64,000 nt of DNA, taken from positions 11,814,046 to 11,878,045 of the forward strand of contig CM033393.1 in the NCBI GenBank assembly GCA_019426215.1. The letters are read 5' to 3'. The first letter of the stretch is position 1. The number at the start of each line of letters is the position of its first letter. This DNA comes from Buddleja alternifolia. Its lineage: Eukaryota; Streptophyta; Magnoliopsida; Lamiales; Scrophulariaceae. The notes beneath the pieces are model-generated. The model made no database searches and was not told the origin of the DNA. It was given only the letters and a program-made list of their open reading frames with translations. Shown one piece after another: positions 1 to 11,505 of the stretch. Both the position numbers and the translations under genes were made by a program.

Positions 1-735
1 ACAAAATGTGTGGGATAATTTCCCCCAGTGTGCAAGCGATTTGGTATCAGAGCAGTGTTCCTGAGTTTAAATTATTAAATAAGTTAAGACTATATTTTAA
101 AATTCAAAAGGGTAAGACAGGTACTTTACTCCAAATCCAACGTAAGTCTTCGTTGATGAAGCAACCCTCTTACATGAGAATTTTAAAATAGAATGCTTAA
201 CTCGTTAAATGATAAAAATTTAATGAAATTGTTCGTATTTTATGACCTTTAGTTGCTTTTGTAAAAAATTATTTTATAAGGACCAAGTTTAATGTCTTCA
301 AAAGTTACTGGACCCATATGCAATTAAAGAAAGTGGTTAGATACTATGCTATAGTAAGAGTTGCTATTACCTTAAAGGGATTGCAAAAAGTTGCTATTTG
401 CCTAAATGTCCTCTTGTTTTCTTCTTATTCTTTTGTATAGTTAAGAGTTAGATTTCTCCCGTTCTTTACTTGTGATAATCATATATTTCTTGTAAGATTT
501 GTTCATCTATCTTCAATAAAATGTTTATCTTTCTTTTAACAGTTACCTTCATCAAGTCTTGACGTCTACATGCCTGCCGTTTCGACTACGGGGACTGTTA
601 GATTAAATATTTTTTATACCTTTAGTATGTATGTTAGTTTAGGTCTCTCTTGTCATTTTCTTTTTTATCTTTCTTATTATATTCTCTATAAAAACAATTG
701 TTAGTCATTAATAATATTCAAGGGAAATTATACAT
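1..735 (+). mobile_element. Ty1-copia remnant: primer site and 3' LTR piece
   Basis: A primer-binding-site-like TGGTATCAGAGC, complementary to initiator-Met tRNA, lies at 42-53. At 585-595 a purine-rich tract (ACTACGGGGAC) directly precedes TGTTAG at 596, the normal polypurine-tract/LTR-start arrangement. The interval is only about 540 bp and has no gag-pol, so the interior has been lost. The LTR end is not clear; AT-rich sequence with a CTATAAAAAC box runs to about 735. I see this as a collapsed, non-functional copy. The class is inferred from these two signals only. Confidence 0.5.
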
Positions 736-1081
736 TAACATGGAGCACCAAACAGGAGTGAAAACATGATGCTATTTCGTTTAAGGCAAGTTACATTTGT
801 GTTTCAAAAATCACTTGTTGTTAGTCATTCTCTCGTTTTTATTGTGAAAAATTATTTAACTGCCTATGTTTCGAACTTCATTTCAGCTTTTCTTTTCTTT
901 TTTTTGGGGGTGGGGGGAATGGGAGAGGGGAATTGTGACAAGCTTCTGGCTTATCAGAGTTGAACTTAAGACTTCTTACACGTCAATGAGAGGTGACATC
1001 ATCAGATCAAAATGTTGTTTTTCAACGTGATTAAAAATTTATGATAAATTTACCCTTCTCAGTTAACTTTTATTATTATTT

Positions 1082-1129
<48 letters not shown>

Positions 1130-3887
1130 GATGATGAAGAGATGGAACAACACGTTTTATCATCCGAGGTGGTGCCAAATTTCGAAGAGACAAGGCAGTA
1201 TTTGTCAAAATCATGCGTGCTTGTAATAGTGCCGTATTGCCAATTCAAAAGATTTGGTTAGGATGTGGTTTACATTACTTGTCCTAAACTATGTCCCTTA
1301 AAAAAAATCAAAAATTAATTTATTTACTTTCTAGTCTATGTCTTGCTGCCTTATGAAGTCTATCTTTATGGCTTATAACTAAATTCATTTACGACAATGG
1401 ATTGGTGCTGGCATCATTCACTTGACAAGCTGGTGGATTTTTTAAATCAAGAAACATAAAACTTAGATTTGGAAAGCACAAAGTTCATATTAAAAATCGA
1501 AAATACAGACAAGACTGTGGAATTTGATACAAACAAAAGATATAGATCGAATTGCAGTCGCAAATTCTACTCCACATTAAATTGGCGGAGAGCGTGAGGG
1601 GTTGGTCCCTATGTGAAGTTGGGACTGGGGGGCAAGTCCCAACCATATTTTCTTGGGTGCTTTATTTGATAATTGCATTATTTTGTAGTCCTTGACTTAT
1701 AAATAAATGGCGACATGTCTCTTAAATTTTTTGGTTCAGCCATGGAGTCCACAAAGTAGGCATTATTTGTCGAGCCACATAACTCATGTCTTCTTGTGTG
1801 TTTGACTTTACTTTCTGCATTCAGCTATTGCTTAATTTGTTCTCAAACATCACCGATATCAATATGTTGCGGGCACCCACATTTAGCTTAACAATATATA
1901 TTATCGCGTTGTAGTTGATGATTATGGGGACTCACGAATTTGGGATTGGGAGGTCATACCCATCAACTGATGGGCTTCAATTCTGCACTCACACAAGGTG
2001 TGATATCTCAAATCACAATTCCTAAAAATCATCGAGAATTGTTCATCCTATATATCCTCCTCTTGATTGTGAGAGGATTACTACTTAAAAAAATCAAATA
2101 ATTTGTTGAATATGAGAATTGAGAACTCAACCAAATCAATGCTTTGGGTTCAACAAGCATTTGGCATAAAAGACAAAGTTGTCTAACATTAGTTAGTACA
2201 AGAATTAATAGGCAATTATCACAAGACAGAACAGTAGATGTCAACAATAATCTTCCTAAGTAGTACTTTTCTCACTAGCCGCAACTTTTGAGGAAAAGAT
2301 ATATGTATGTTTTGTCTTTTGGCCAATGGTGTGCAAAATGCACATGCATTGTTCAAAGTAGAGAAAGAGAAGTTGAATACATTTAATTTGTGTCCATGGA
2401 CGGAGGAAAGGAGGCTGGGTGGGGTGGGTATATATAAGCTTGAATTTTATATATTGATTTCATCAAATTCAATTGTGCCCCTTTCTAATGACAAAAGTAT
2501 TTTCCATATAACTGAATTTAGTCTCAGAAACCATAAGAGCGATTGGTTGTTGTTTCGTTCGTCTCACCTCGTTTCTTAGATAAAACGTGAGGAAAAAATA
2601 TGTTTTGGAGACATATAAATATTTGAGTAATAATTGTTTGAACGTGAGATTTTCTCTATAAAGTAAAGAAATGATTAAAATAGATGTAATATATTTTTTT
2701 CTTTAAATGAGTTTGATTGTGAGCTGTTTTGTAGATAATTTTTTATAAAAATTCATTTGAAACAGTTTTTTTTTTTTGTTCCCTTTATGAAAATCATGAG
2801 TTTCACTAAATGAGTAGATGTTATTTTATTTTTATGCATTTTATTGCATGTAAAATATTGTTTTATTTATATGTACTATATCAATTATAACATACTTATA
2901 GGCATATATATGTCTGAATTTATACTTTATTGAATATATACTTATAATATGTATATGTTTTTACATACACACATATATTATTCGTAATAAATTAAAAATT
3001 ATCAACATCAAATAATTAAATATTATTGGTGTGTAAGTTACTAAATAAGCATTGTCGTCGACAATGAAATTAATTAATTATTAATGGATTGAATTATTTG
3101 TCCATTTCTTATCATGTAATTAAGTATAAGAAAAGAAAACACTCATCAAATTTTTGGATGCTTAGTTAAATGATAAATTGATAATTAATACATAAAAGTT
3201 GTTCATTCCAATGAACGTGCTCCAACTTTGAAATAGGTGTCTATCATATCTATACCATTGATTAATTTTGGACATACATGTTAATGATGGGGACAAATTT
3301 CTTCTCATCCATTGCTTCTTGCAATTTACATGATTTCTCTCTCTCTCTCTTGTTTTTTCCTTAATTATTTTTTAATGTGGGATAGGAATTGTGAAACGAA
3401 AAGTAAAACAGCTGTAGAAACGTTCAATGATTAAGACCGAAAATTTGAAAAGATTCTATCTTCTGTATTGAGACATTGTTTTTGTGAATCTCACTTTAGC
3501 TATTTTACATGTCCTCGATAATTTTACTTCTTTTTTACCCTTATAAAAAATCAAAATTATTTTATAATGTCTTTTTATCATTTTTTGGACTGGATTTGTC
3601 ATTTAATATACATTAACTTTACATACTATGAGTATTCAGATAGACATTATCTTTTAATACCCGTTAATTTGACTTATAGTGAATATTTAACATTTAAGTT
3701 TACATATATAAGTTAATATATCACCATGGGGTGAGGCATATTACAATAGAATCATATTAATATATATAGTAATATCAAATTTGATTTAATTTCTAATTTT
3801 TTTATCAAGTTGGGCATGAAAAAACAAACTTAATTGTTCAACTTGAAATAAAATGACAAAATTCAAATAAATGTTGCATGTGTTTTG
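736..3887. other. AT-rich intergenic DNA, no gene seen
   Basis: No ORF here reads as a protein family on either strand; the short ORFs have low-complexity or random composition. Visible items are a T-rich stretch with a G run near 898-930, the (TTA)n microsatellite listed separately, and a CT run near 3339-3350. A CATGCATT word near 2343 and TATATATAAG near 2430 resemble promoter words, but no coding sequence follows. Nothing else is supported. Confidence 0.5.
1068..1128. repeat. (TTA)n microsatellite
   Basis: Imperfect then perfect TTA/ATT triplets, with TTATCA interruptions at the left and a pure run at 1094-1127. The asparagine- and tyrosine-rich ORFs crossing it on both strands are artefacts of the repeat. 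Confidence 0.9.
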
Positions 3888-4891
3888 CACTCCATGTGAT
3901 TGAAGATCTATTAAGGATGGCATATACACAAAATGAACATTTGTTAACGATGATGAAATGCATGTTACAAGGATCACACAATCAAAATGGGTGGAAGCAA
4001 AAAAAGAACATGTTCCCATAGCATGCCAATATGAAGGGAGAATGAAATATCATAACAAAAGTGAGAGAGAAACTTAAAATATCAGTATTATTTTTCACCT
4101 TTTTTTTTTACTTCTTTTAATTTTGGTAAACAATGAATGCAATAAATTTTTTTGATTGAATTTTTCGTAATTTATACTTATGCTATATCAAGTATCAACG
4201 ATAAAATAGTAAAAAATTACCAGTGGTATTTAGTATTTTTTTAAAATCATTTGGCTTACATCTTTGGACAAAGTGCTAAAATGGCTAAATTATATTTACT
4301 TCTTTTTTAGAGTTATATTACCTTAGCCATTTATTCATACAAGTGAAATAAATAAATGAATTTGTGGAGCCTCTAATCCCACTATAAAAGAATCATACCT
4401 ATGCTAATAGAATCCTCAACTATAATATAATAATATCAAATTGCAAATTTGATTTTTGATACGAGTAAAAATCTTCCAACTCCCATTCTCTTAATAGATA
4501 GCCAGATAGGTACAACTATTTTTTTAATAATAATAAAAAAAGAATTACTTGCACACCACCCAAGAATTATAGTCTGTTTTCAACAAGCCCTATTCAATTC
4601 CCAAACGTGGGCGTCAAGCCTTCAACTATTATTCCTAGTCCTCTCTTGCTGCTGCTGCAACAGAGCAACTTTGCATCACTTAATTTATGCCTTAAAAAAG
4701 TGGTGTAGTTGGATTCAATTAATACTTTTACTTTTCAAATGTTTAATAAAGTACATATTAAATTTGAATTGATACCTATTCATGAAGGCGACTTGATTCA
4801 ACCCCCTCCTCCCATGGGAATTTTGTACTTCTTTTTAGAAATATAAAATTGTGATAAAAATATTTTTAAGAATATATATTCAAGAACTTAT
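3888..4891. repeat. Direct duplication, copy 1
   Basis: This ~1 kb segment recurs as copy 2 at 7151-7553 and, after a copia insertion, at 14930-15441. Matching landmarks in the same order are ACATTTGTTAACGATGATG (3938 / 7203), TATAATATAATAATATCAAA (4420 / 14956), CTTCCAACTCCCATTCTCTT (4472 / 15006), and the end TATTCAAGAACTTATAT. Differences are scattered substitutions and small indels, so the duplication is not recent. It is non-coding. It ends exactly where the 4892-7150 element begins. Confidence 0.85.
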
Positions 4892-5383
4892 ATAGAACGG
4901 AGTCGCGAGAGTCGAAAAACAGGCATGGGGTCGCCTAGGCTCTACCCAGGGGCGCTCAGGCGTGGCACAGGGGCGCCCAGGCGCGGATGTGCGCGAGCTG
5001 TGTGCGCTGTTGATGAGTTTTAACGAGTTTTTTTGTCTTGGGGTGCAAGTTTGGCGGATTTTGGCAGATGTGAGTCTTGGTTTGATTAGAATTATTTCCT
5101 ATTGTGTTTAGAAATTATTTCCCTTGTTTATTAAGATTGTTTTCCTAACGTGTTAGGGTTTAGATTTTCTCACCATAATAAATATGAGAGCTCTTCTTGT
5201 AATTGATTGATATACTCTGATTCACTACTCATTGAGAAATAAAGATGTAGTTTAGGTTGGCTCGTGGATGTAGGTAAGTTATGCCGAACCACGTTAAAAT
5301 CCTCATGTTGTTTATCTTCAGGTTTAGACTTAGATTTATTGTTTCTTGTTTATTTTTGTACTCTGATGCTACCATCCCTAATA
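4892..5383 (+). repeat. 5' LTR of the non-coding element, truncated
   Basis: It aligns with 6705-7150. The left edge coincides with the end of duplication copy 1, and the first ~120 bp seen in the 3' LTR are missing. It carries extra copies of a GC-rich word (GGGGCGCYCAGGCG) near 4950-4985 that occurs once in the 3' LTR. Confidence 0.75.
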
Positions 5384-6581
5384 ACTAGTATCAGAACCAT
5401 AGATTGCAGATTTAGAAGAGCTTCTGAATCTAGATCTATGGGGAAGCATTTTTTGGTTAAACGCAGATTTTGTCGTGGGAACGATGGTAGGAGATGGAAG
5501 AATAATCAAGCTCAACGATTTTGCTGCAGGAAGCACGAGTTGAGGTCGTGGTGAAGCCGGAGAAGATGATAGAGGATGATGGGGTCAGTTAGATCACCAA
5601 CCAAAGAAGAGTAATCTCGTTGAACGTTAATGAGAACATGTTGAAAAATCGTGTTGCCAGCAAATAGGCAGATTCGTAGCTGCAGAAGCAGTTAGGTGGG
5701 TAGACACGAAGTCAGTGGGAGCAGTTGCGATGCCAAAGACAGATCTGTAGGCCAGAGGTCAGGGAGCAAATTCGTGTTGCCAAGAGGGAATAAACAAGTT
5801 GCTAGACTGGAGGGACAGAGTTATGGTGCTAAGAAAGCTAATCTACCGAACCAGAGGTCAGAGTGACAGGATCGATAAGCGAGAGGATCGATCCTTGTAG
5901 TTGAGAGATCAGAGGGCAGGGTTGTGGAGGCATGACCACGTAGAGAAAAATCATGAAGGCACGAAGTGGCGCCGGGAGGGGTTGACAATGGAGTTAGAAG
6001 TCATGGAGGTAGGATGCAAAGCCGGGTAAGCAGAGTCACGGAGTTGTGGGGTTTTTTTGGGCAAAGGGATGTGACATAGCTAGTGGAGTGGGAACATCGA
6101 GCAGGTGTGTCAGTGACCCGAGTTGGCCATTGGAAAACCAAGTAGGGAGATGGATCAAACATAGCTCTTGCAGAGGCATCGAGTAGATATTTGAGAGATC
6201 TGAGATTGCCATTGGAAAAAGTCCTTGGTGAAAGGATGTCAGTGGATTGGTTGACCAAGGAAGTTTGGGTTGTGACATGTTCGGGTTTTAGAGTAACCTA
6301 TATCCGAGGGTCAGTTTGATCGAGATGGATATGCCACGCTATTTAAGAGTTGGCGAATCACCAAAAGAATAGGGTAATAGCGAGGGAACGATGTTCACAG
6401 AGAGAGTTTGTCAAGTGGGTGACATTAGAGTATAAATGAATTGACGAGACATGGAGAGGTCTCGGGTTTGATCTCCATTGGGTTTGCAATGTGTCCACTA
6501 GACTAAGATTCACTTAGGAAAAGTGAAGTGGTGGTTCAAGTTGAGTTCAAAAATTTGAAGATCATTCTCCAAGTGGGAGAT

Positions 6582-7150
6582 TGATGGGTTTGTGTGGAGA
6601 TGATTTCAAATAGCCTAGGAAAATGCCAAGAAAATTGACCTAAAAAGAAGACAAAATAGAGCCGAGATGGGTCGGGATAGACCATTGCAAAATAGGGTCG
6701 AAATAGACCAGAGTCGAGAAGAGTCGAAAAAAAGGCCCGGGGGCGCCCAGGCGCTAATGTTCGTGAGTTGTGCGCGTTGTTGACGAGTTTTGGCGAGTTT
6801 TTTGTCTTGGGGTGCAAGTTTGGCGGATTTTGGCAGATTTAAGTCCAAGTTTGATTAGAATTATTTCCTATTGTGTTTAGAAATTATTCCATTTATTTGT
6901 TATGATTGTTTTCCTAATGTATTAGGGTGTAGACTTCTCCACCATTATAAATATGAGAACTCTCCTTGTAATTGATTGATGTACTCTGATTCACTCATTG
7001 AGAAAGAAAGATGTAGTCTAGGTTGGCTTGTGAATGTATGCAAGTTATGACGAATCACGTTAAAATCCTTGTGTTGTTTATCTTCATGTTTACGCTTAGA
7101 TTTATTATTTCTTGTTTATTTTTCGTGCTCTGATGCTATCATCCCTAACA
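6582..7150 (+). repeat. 3' LTR of the non-coding element
   Basis: It starts TGATGGG after the polypurine tract at 6571-6581 and ends CCCTAACA, giving TG...CA ends. It contains an ACCATTATAAATATGAG TATA-like segment near 6940. Duplication copy 2 begins at the next base. Confidence 0.75.
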
Positions 7151-7553
7151 CATGTAATTGAAAATCTACTAAGGATGACATAGATTGATATACATGAAAT
7201 GAACATTTGTTAACGATGATGAAATGCACGTTACAAGCATCACACAATCAAATTGGGCGGTGACAAAAAATGAACATGTTCCTGTACCATGCCAAATTGC
7301 AAATATGAAGGAAGAATGAAATATCATAACAAAAGTGAAACAGAAACTTAAATCATGAGTGATGCTTAAATATCACTATTATTTTTACCTTTTTATTACT
7401 TCTTTTAATTTTGATAAAAAATAAATGCAATAAATATATTTGATTGAATTTTTCGTAATTTATACTTAAGTCATATCAAGTATCAGCTACAAAATAGTGA
7501 AAAATTACCACTGATATTCAGTATTTTTCTTAAATCAATTGGGAATCATACCT
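7151..7553. repeat. Direct duplication, copy 2 (left part)
   Basis: Homologous to 3888-4390. It is cut at 7554 by the Ty1-copia element and resumes at 14930. Its last five bases, ATACC (7549-7553), are the left target-site duplication of that element. Confidence 0.85.
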
Positions 7554-7746
7554 GTTAGTGTATAGTTTATAGTCTGACCCATGTATAGTTTATAGTCCGG
7601 CCCAATTGTATATTAGGACTACATTAGGTTACGTTTACTTCTATATATACATATGCTTGTATCATTGTAATTCATTCAGTAATATACAATACACATATTA
7701 CACATATTACAGAGTTCTATTTTATTACGTACTTTGAACTCTATCA
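7554..7746 (+). repeat. 5' LTR of Ty1-copia
   Basis: TGTTAGT...CTATCA ends. It contains a TATA-like CTATATATAC at 7641-7650. Relative to the 3' LTR it has one extra CACATATTA unit near 7701. Confidence 0.93.
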
Positions 7747-9184
7747 TGGTATCAGTCACCAGCGATATCGATCCTGTGGCTAACTCTGCTGCCCTCACGG
7801 CCTCTACATCTGCCGCTTTCTACTCCTCCCTGTCCGGCGCCACCACCGCCGCAGCTGCCAGCATGGCTTTTACTACTCTTCCTCCTAATCTGTCTTCTTC
7901 CTCAAACCACCATTCTGCTTCTATTTCATCTTCCTCACCCAATCTAATGTCACTCTTCTTCCCATCGGCTATTCATCCTCTCGGTCAAATCCCATTGCCG
8001 ACAACCTTGGCTTCCGACCCGTCACTTCCGACGGCTCTCTCTCTCGTTCAACATTATTTGTCACTCGGGTTATGTCCGAAAGATATCGCCACCGTACTCT
8101 CAGCAAACACCCCACACTCAGCCACCACATCCGCCGCCGCCGACATGTTGCCAACCACCATTGTTGGCGCACCCCCCTCTCCCGTCGTTGACGGCGAAAC
8201 AAACTCGACCGGCGCTCTTCTCTCTGCGACTCTCTCTCACTCGCAGCGTTTGTCTTCAGTCGCCGGCTCTTCTCCCTCTGCCGCCGCCGATGGCTCCAGT
8301 ACATCTTCCGTCGCCGCTGCATCTCCAATTCTGACCGGCGCAGTCGACTTCTCTTCGTCTACCTCGGCCGCTGCTGCTCCTTCCTCGGCCACCAATGCTC
8401 TCTCCTCGGCCACCATCGCCGTTTCTCCACGTCTCGCCGCCGGTGCTCCCTCCTCCGTCAGCGGCCTTCCTCTCCTTTGTATTGGCGCTCACACCTCACA
8501 TATCCAACGTCGGCGCTCCAACCTCATTTCCTCTTCTTTAAACAGCAGCCCTAATTTCTCTTGTGGTCCCCCCTCAATTTTTCTTCTATCTAATAACCCA
8601 CAAAATATGACCTATCTCCAAACCAGTCCACCCATACTTCCTACCTTACATAATAGCCCTCCTATTAATTCTTCCTTTCAAAACAGCCCCCTAGCAACTC
8701 AAATTGCCCAAAATCCGTCCGCTCCCTCTCTCGTATCTCACTTTGCGCTACCACCTCATGTGGTCTCGTCCTCACACCCATCTTCTACCCTCCCAAATCC
8801 CCAACTCATGACAACAAAGTTAAATTCTGAAAATTATCTCTTATGGAAATATCAATTTGAAACGTTACTCGGGAGTCATGATCTTTTGGGATACATTGAT
8901 GGCGCTTTACCATGTCCTTCTTCTCATATTCTGCATTCGTCGGGTCGACTTCTTCGTAACCCAACATATACTTCTTGGTTTCACACCGATCGTAGCATCA
9001 AATCATGGATGTATGCTACATTCACTCAAGAAGTTTTACAAGCTGTCTATACACTCCCTACATCATGCGATATATGGATCACTCTTGAGCGTCGTTTTGT
9101 TCAGCAGTCTCTTTCAAAAGAATTAGAGTATAAACGTGCGTTCTCCACTATCACAAAGGGCGATCTTTCTTATGACGCTTATCA
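7746..9184 (+). pseudogene. Copia gag, N-terminal part
   Basis: An open frame runs from an ATG spanning the LTR/primer-site junction (7746) until the mitochondrial insert. The first ~350 residues are low-complexity Ser/Ala/Pro/Thr-rich, with a much higher GC content than the rest of the element. The copia Gag core starts only at about 8808, with a segment containing LNSENYLLWK and DLLGYIDG, as in the UBN2/Retrotran_gag families. The core continues to about 9183, where it breaks mid-domain and resumes near 10870. Gag forms the particle that packages element RNA. The long N-terminal tail is unusual and could be a tract fused to gag; its function is unknown. Confidence 0.8.
7747..7758 (+). other. 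Primer-binding site
   Basis: TGGTATCAG directly after the LTR matches the start of the initiator-Met tRNA primer site; the match decays after nine bases. Confidence 0.8.
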
Positions 9185-9368
9185 CGGCCCGCCCGTCTGC
9201 TGCTAGGTCCGGGAATGGCGCCAGGCGAGGTTACCTATTTTCTTTTTCTAATCCACTTCATTTATTTACAAAAAATTTGAATAGATCACCAGAATAAGCG
9301 ATATTCACTGGGCCAAGAGCACCCTTTCGAGTAAAGTGGTGGCTATAGATGTAATAGAAGCAGGAGGA

Positions 9369-9440
9369 ACCACCTATTTGTTCGTTTACCAGGTTCGGCA
9401 CGAAATCATAAATAAGCTCTACCAAGGATTGCCAAGCATT
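9369..9440 (-). pseudogene. atp6: Mitochondrial atp6 fragment
   Basis: The minus strand encodes 24 residues beginning NAWQSLVELIYDF and ending VNEQIGG. This matches the conserved N-terminal part of plant mitochondrial ATP synthase subunit a, the proton channel of complex V. The match starts and stops abruptly; the sequence on either side in the same frame is unrelated. It is a non-functional fragment. Confidence 0.85.
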
Positions 9441-9591
9441 TCGCCTAGCAGCACGACGCTTTGGCGGTGACCCAGTTGATAGCGTACCTTGCGACGACAG
9501 GAGATGCCAGAGAGGCTGCATGCCATAACCCCCTTTTTCATTACTAATGGAATATTTTATTCAGCACACTAGCGAAAGAAGTGAAAATTAT

Positions 9592-9650
9592 GTGGCTCAG
9601 AAGCATTCTTATCATTTGGTAGATCCAAGTCCATGGCCTATTTCGGGTGT
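9592..9650 (+). pseudogene. cox3: Mitochondrial cox3 5' fragment
   Basis: The plus strand encodes [17 protein letters not shown], the well-known N terminus of plant cytochrome c oxidase subunit III. Similarity is lost right after ISG. The start codon and first residues are altered (ATGTGGCTCAG). It is a fragment with no coding potential here. Confidence 0.9.
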
Positions 9651-10870
9651 TGTATCAATTATCATTTCAACGATCAACTTCTGTTAGAGCTTGAAACCTC
9701 TTAGCGCAGTTTACCCTAGACCCCTTTGACCACTATATTCGTACATGGAGTCAGAGGTTTGAGTCTGACTCATAGTGATCATTTATCAAAGAATGACTCT
9801 GGTTAGAATGGATCCCGAAAGATGGATTTTTTCTATCTCCTACCTACAACGGGAAAGCGCGCCCCAGCCAAAATCTTATTATTCCATAGTATCTCGCCCA
9901 ATTCCACCGGTTGGAATGTTCTGCTTTTAGGTTACACCTTTGGCTTTCGCCTCGGTAGACCTTGATTCGGCAAAATCACTGTCAGCAAGCCTTTCTAAGA
10001 CACCTTGGCCCTTTTCAACATGGGGCATGGATGCTTCGCTTGTGCCGGATCTTGTATCGATCCCGTCAGGAAGGGGTTCTTCTAGTCCCATTCATAAGAG
10101 AGTGGTAGTTGTCACCGGAAGCAGGTGAAAGCAACAATCGGAATTTCGTACTTCTGTCGGATCCTCCCACCCCATCCCTCTTTTTCCTTTTTTCACCCCC
10201 ATGTCGCCACACGGGGGACATGGGGAGCTCGGCTTGAGACAGTACGGTATACGACTATACACAAAGAAAATCTTAATGAAGAAGATTTCACAAGGCATTT
10301 TGCCTTCAAACCTGAATCAAGTCTGAATTGGGGATCGGATGCGGGCAATTTCTTCATTTAATGAACAAAGGAAAGTTTCCAAATCAGATTGAAAGTGATA
10401 ATCCTGCCGCACTTGGTATATCATGGCGAATTCTTCAGAAAAAATGGAACAATGCCTTCTTAGGGTTAGGAGGAATAGGCTGCACATGAAGGGCCCTTCA
10501 AAGGTGTGACTGTATCCCTGGGAGGCCAGTCGGAGGCAGCCGCATCTACGGGGCAAAATCGAGTCGTGGAGCAAGCTGTATTCAGGTATAAAAGATTCCA
10601 ACTTACCACTAGACACCATATACCTAAGCCTATGAACGGAAATTCCTGTTCACCAATCCGATCTTATTTCAGAGAAGAGAAGAAGAGAAGGGCTTCTTTG
10701 ACAGAGCTGCGGGTACTATGGATCCTCTGACTCCCAATCGGGTCGGAATCGCTAGTCAATCCTATTTCGGATAGGGGCCCAGCTGCGCCAGGGAAAAGAA
10801 TAGAAGCCTACCAAGACTGGCTAATTTCAAGAACTTGGTACACTGGCTCACTTTCGTGGAAAGCGCTCTC

Positions 10871-11505
10871 GGACGGCACTCAGCAAACTGAAAACTATTT
10901 CTGATCATCTCGCTGCCATAAATCATCATATCTCTCCTCGTGACCTAGTTCTTCAAGCTTTAAATGGGCTCCCTTCTGAGTATGACGCCTTTGTCATGGC
11001 TGTTTCCTTGTATCCCTCTCTCATTTCTTTCGATGATCTCCGGGCACAGCTACTTCAAGTTGAGCAACGCCTTCACAAATCTACTCCTAAATTATCTACC
11101 TCTCCTGCCTTTGTCGCTCACTCTCACTCCTTGAACTCCAACCTTTCTGGTGGTAAAGGTCGTCATGTTCGCAGTGGCTCTCGTGGTCGCGGTTATGGTT
11201 TCGGGCGTGGGAAATGCAGTTTATTCTCTTTCTCTCAGACTTGGCAACACTTCTCTTAGACTCAGTCTCAGCAACCCGGTCATCAGCACCCTCGCCATTC
11301 TATTTTTACTAGGCCATCTGGTTTTCAGTCCACTCCGGGTCCTTGTCTACTTCCGACTCCAACTCCTGGTCAGACATGTCAGCTATGTGATATTCCGGGC
11401 CATACTTGTGTTTCTTGTCCCCAACGGTTTAACCACACATATGTTTTCGATGAGCTTCCAAAATTCTTCTCAGCCCTATCCGTCGCTAACACCTCTGACG
11501 TAGCC
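10871..11505 (+). pseudogene. Copia gag, C-terminal part with zinc knuckle
   Basis: Gag resumes after the mitochondrial insert with a segment containing ISPRDLVLQALNGLPSEYDAF, typical of copia Gag. A Gly/Arg-rich basic stretch follows near 11150-11215, then a CX2CX4HX4C zinc knuckle (CQLCDIPGHTCVSC) at 11377-11418 for RNA binding. A TAG at 11257-11259 breaks the frame before the knuckle. The frame continues into protease. Confidence 0.85.

Larger units (their letters stand above)
4892..7150 (+). mobile_element. Non-coding LTR element (LARD/TRIM-like), 5' truncated
   Basis: Related direct repeats at 4892-5383 and 6582-7150 bracket about 1.2 kb of DNA with no recognisable gag or pol. Just upstream of the right LTR is a polypurine tract (AAGTGGGAGAT, 6571-6581) followed by TGATGGG. 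Just inside the left LTR a degenerate primer site (AGTATCAGAACC) replaces TGGTATCAGAGCC. The right LTR is 569 bp; the left lacks roughly its first 120 bp. LTR divergence looks higher than for the copia at 7554. Such elements depend on proteins supplied by other copies; the family is not recognised. Confidence 0.75.
9185..10870. other. Mitochondrial DNA insert (NUMT) inside copia gag
   Basis: About 1.69 kb interrupts gag between two parts that are contiguous in related elements. Its composition is more GC-rich than the flanking DNA. It contains an atp6 fragment (minus strand, 9369-9440) and a cox3 5' fragment (plus strand, about 9592-9650). These two genes in opposite orientation within 250 bp point to recombined plant mitochondrial DNA. 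The rest has no assignable gene and resembles plant mitochondrial spacer; that part is inference. It could have inserted here, or have been carried in by a recombined copy. Confidence 0.8.

Noticed and set aside
1041..1248. Asn- and Tyr-rich ORFs on both strands
   Set aside because: Produced by the TTA/ATT microsatellite; no other coding signal.
4892..5000. GC-rich segment as rRNA or tRNA
   Set aside because: No cloverleaf or conserved rRNA words; it is the GC-rich part of an LTR with repeated GGGGCGCYCAGGCG units.
7969..8492. Arg/Gly-rich minus-strand ORFs
   Set aside because: Shadows of the GC-rich Ser/Ala gag tail on the plus strand; composition mirrors its codons.
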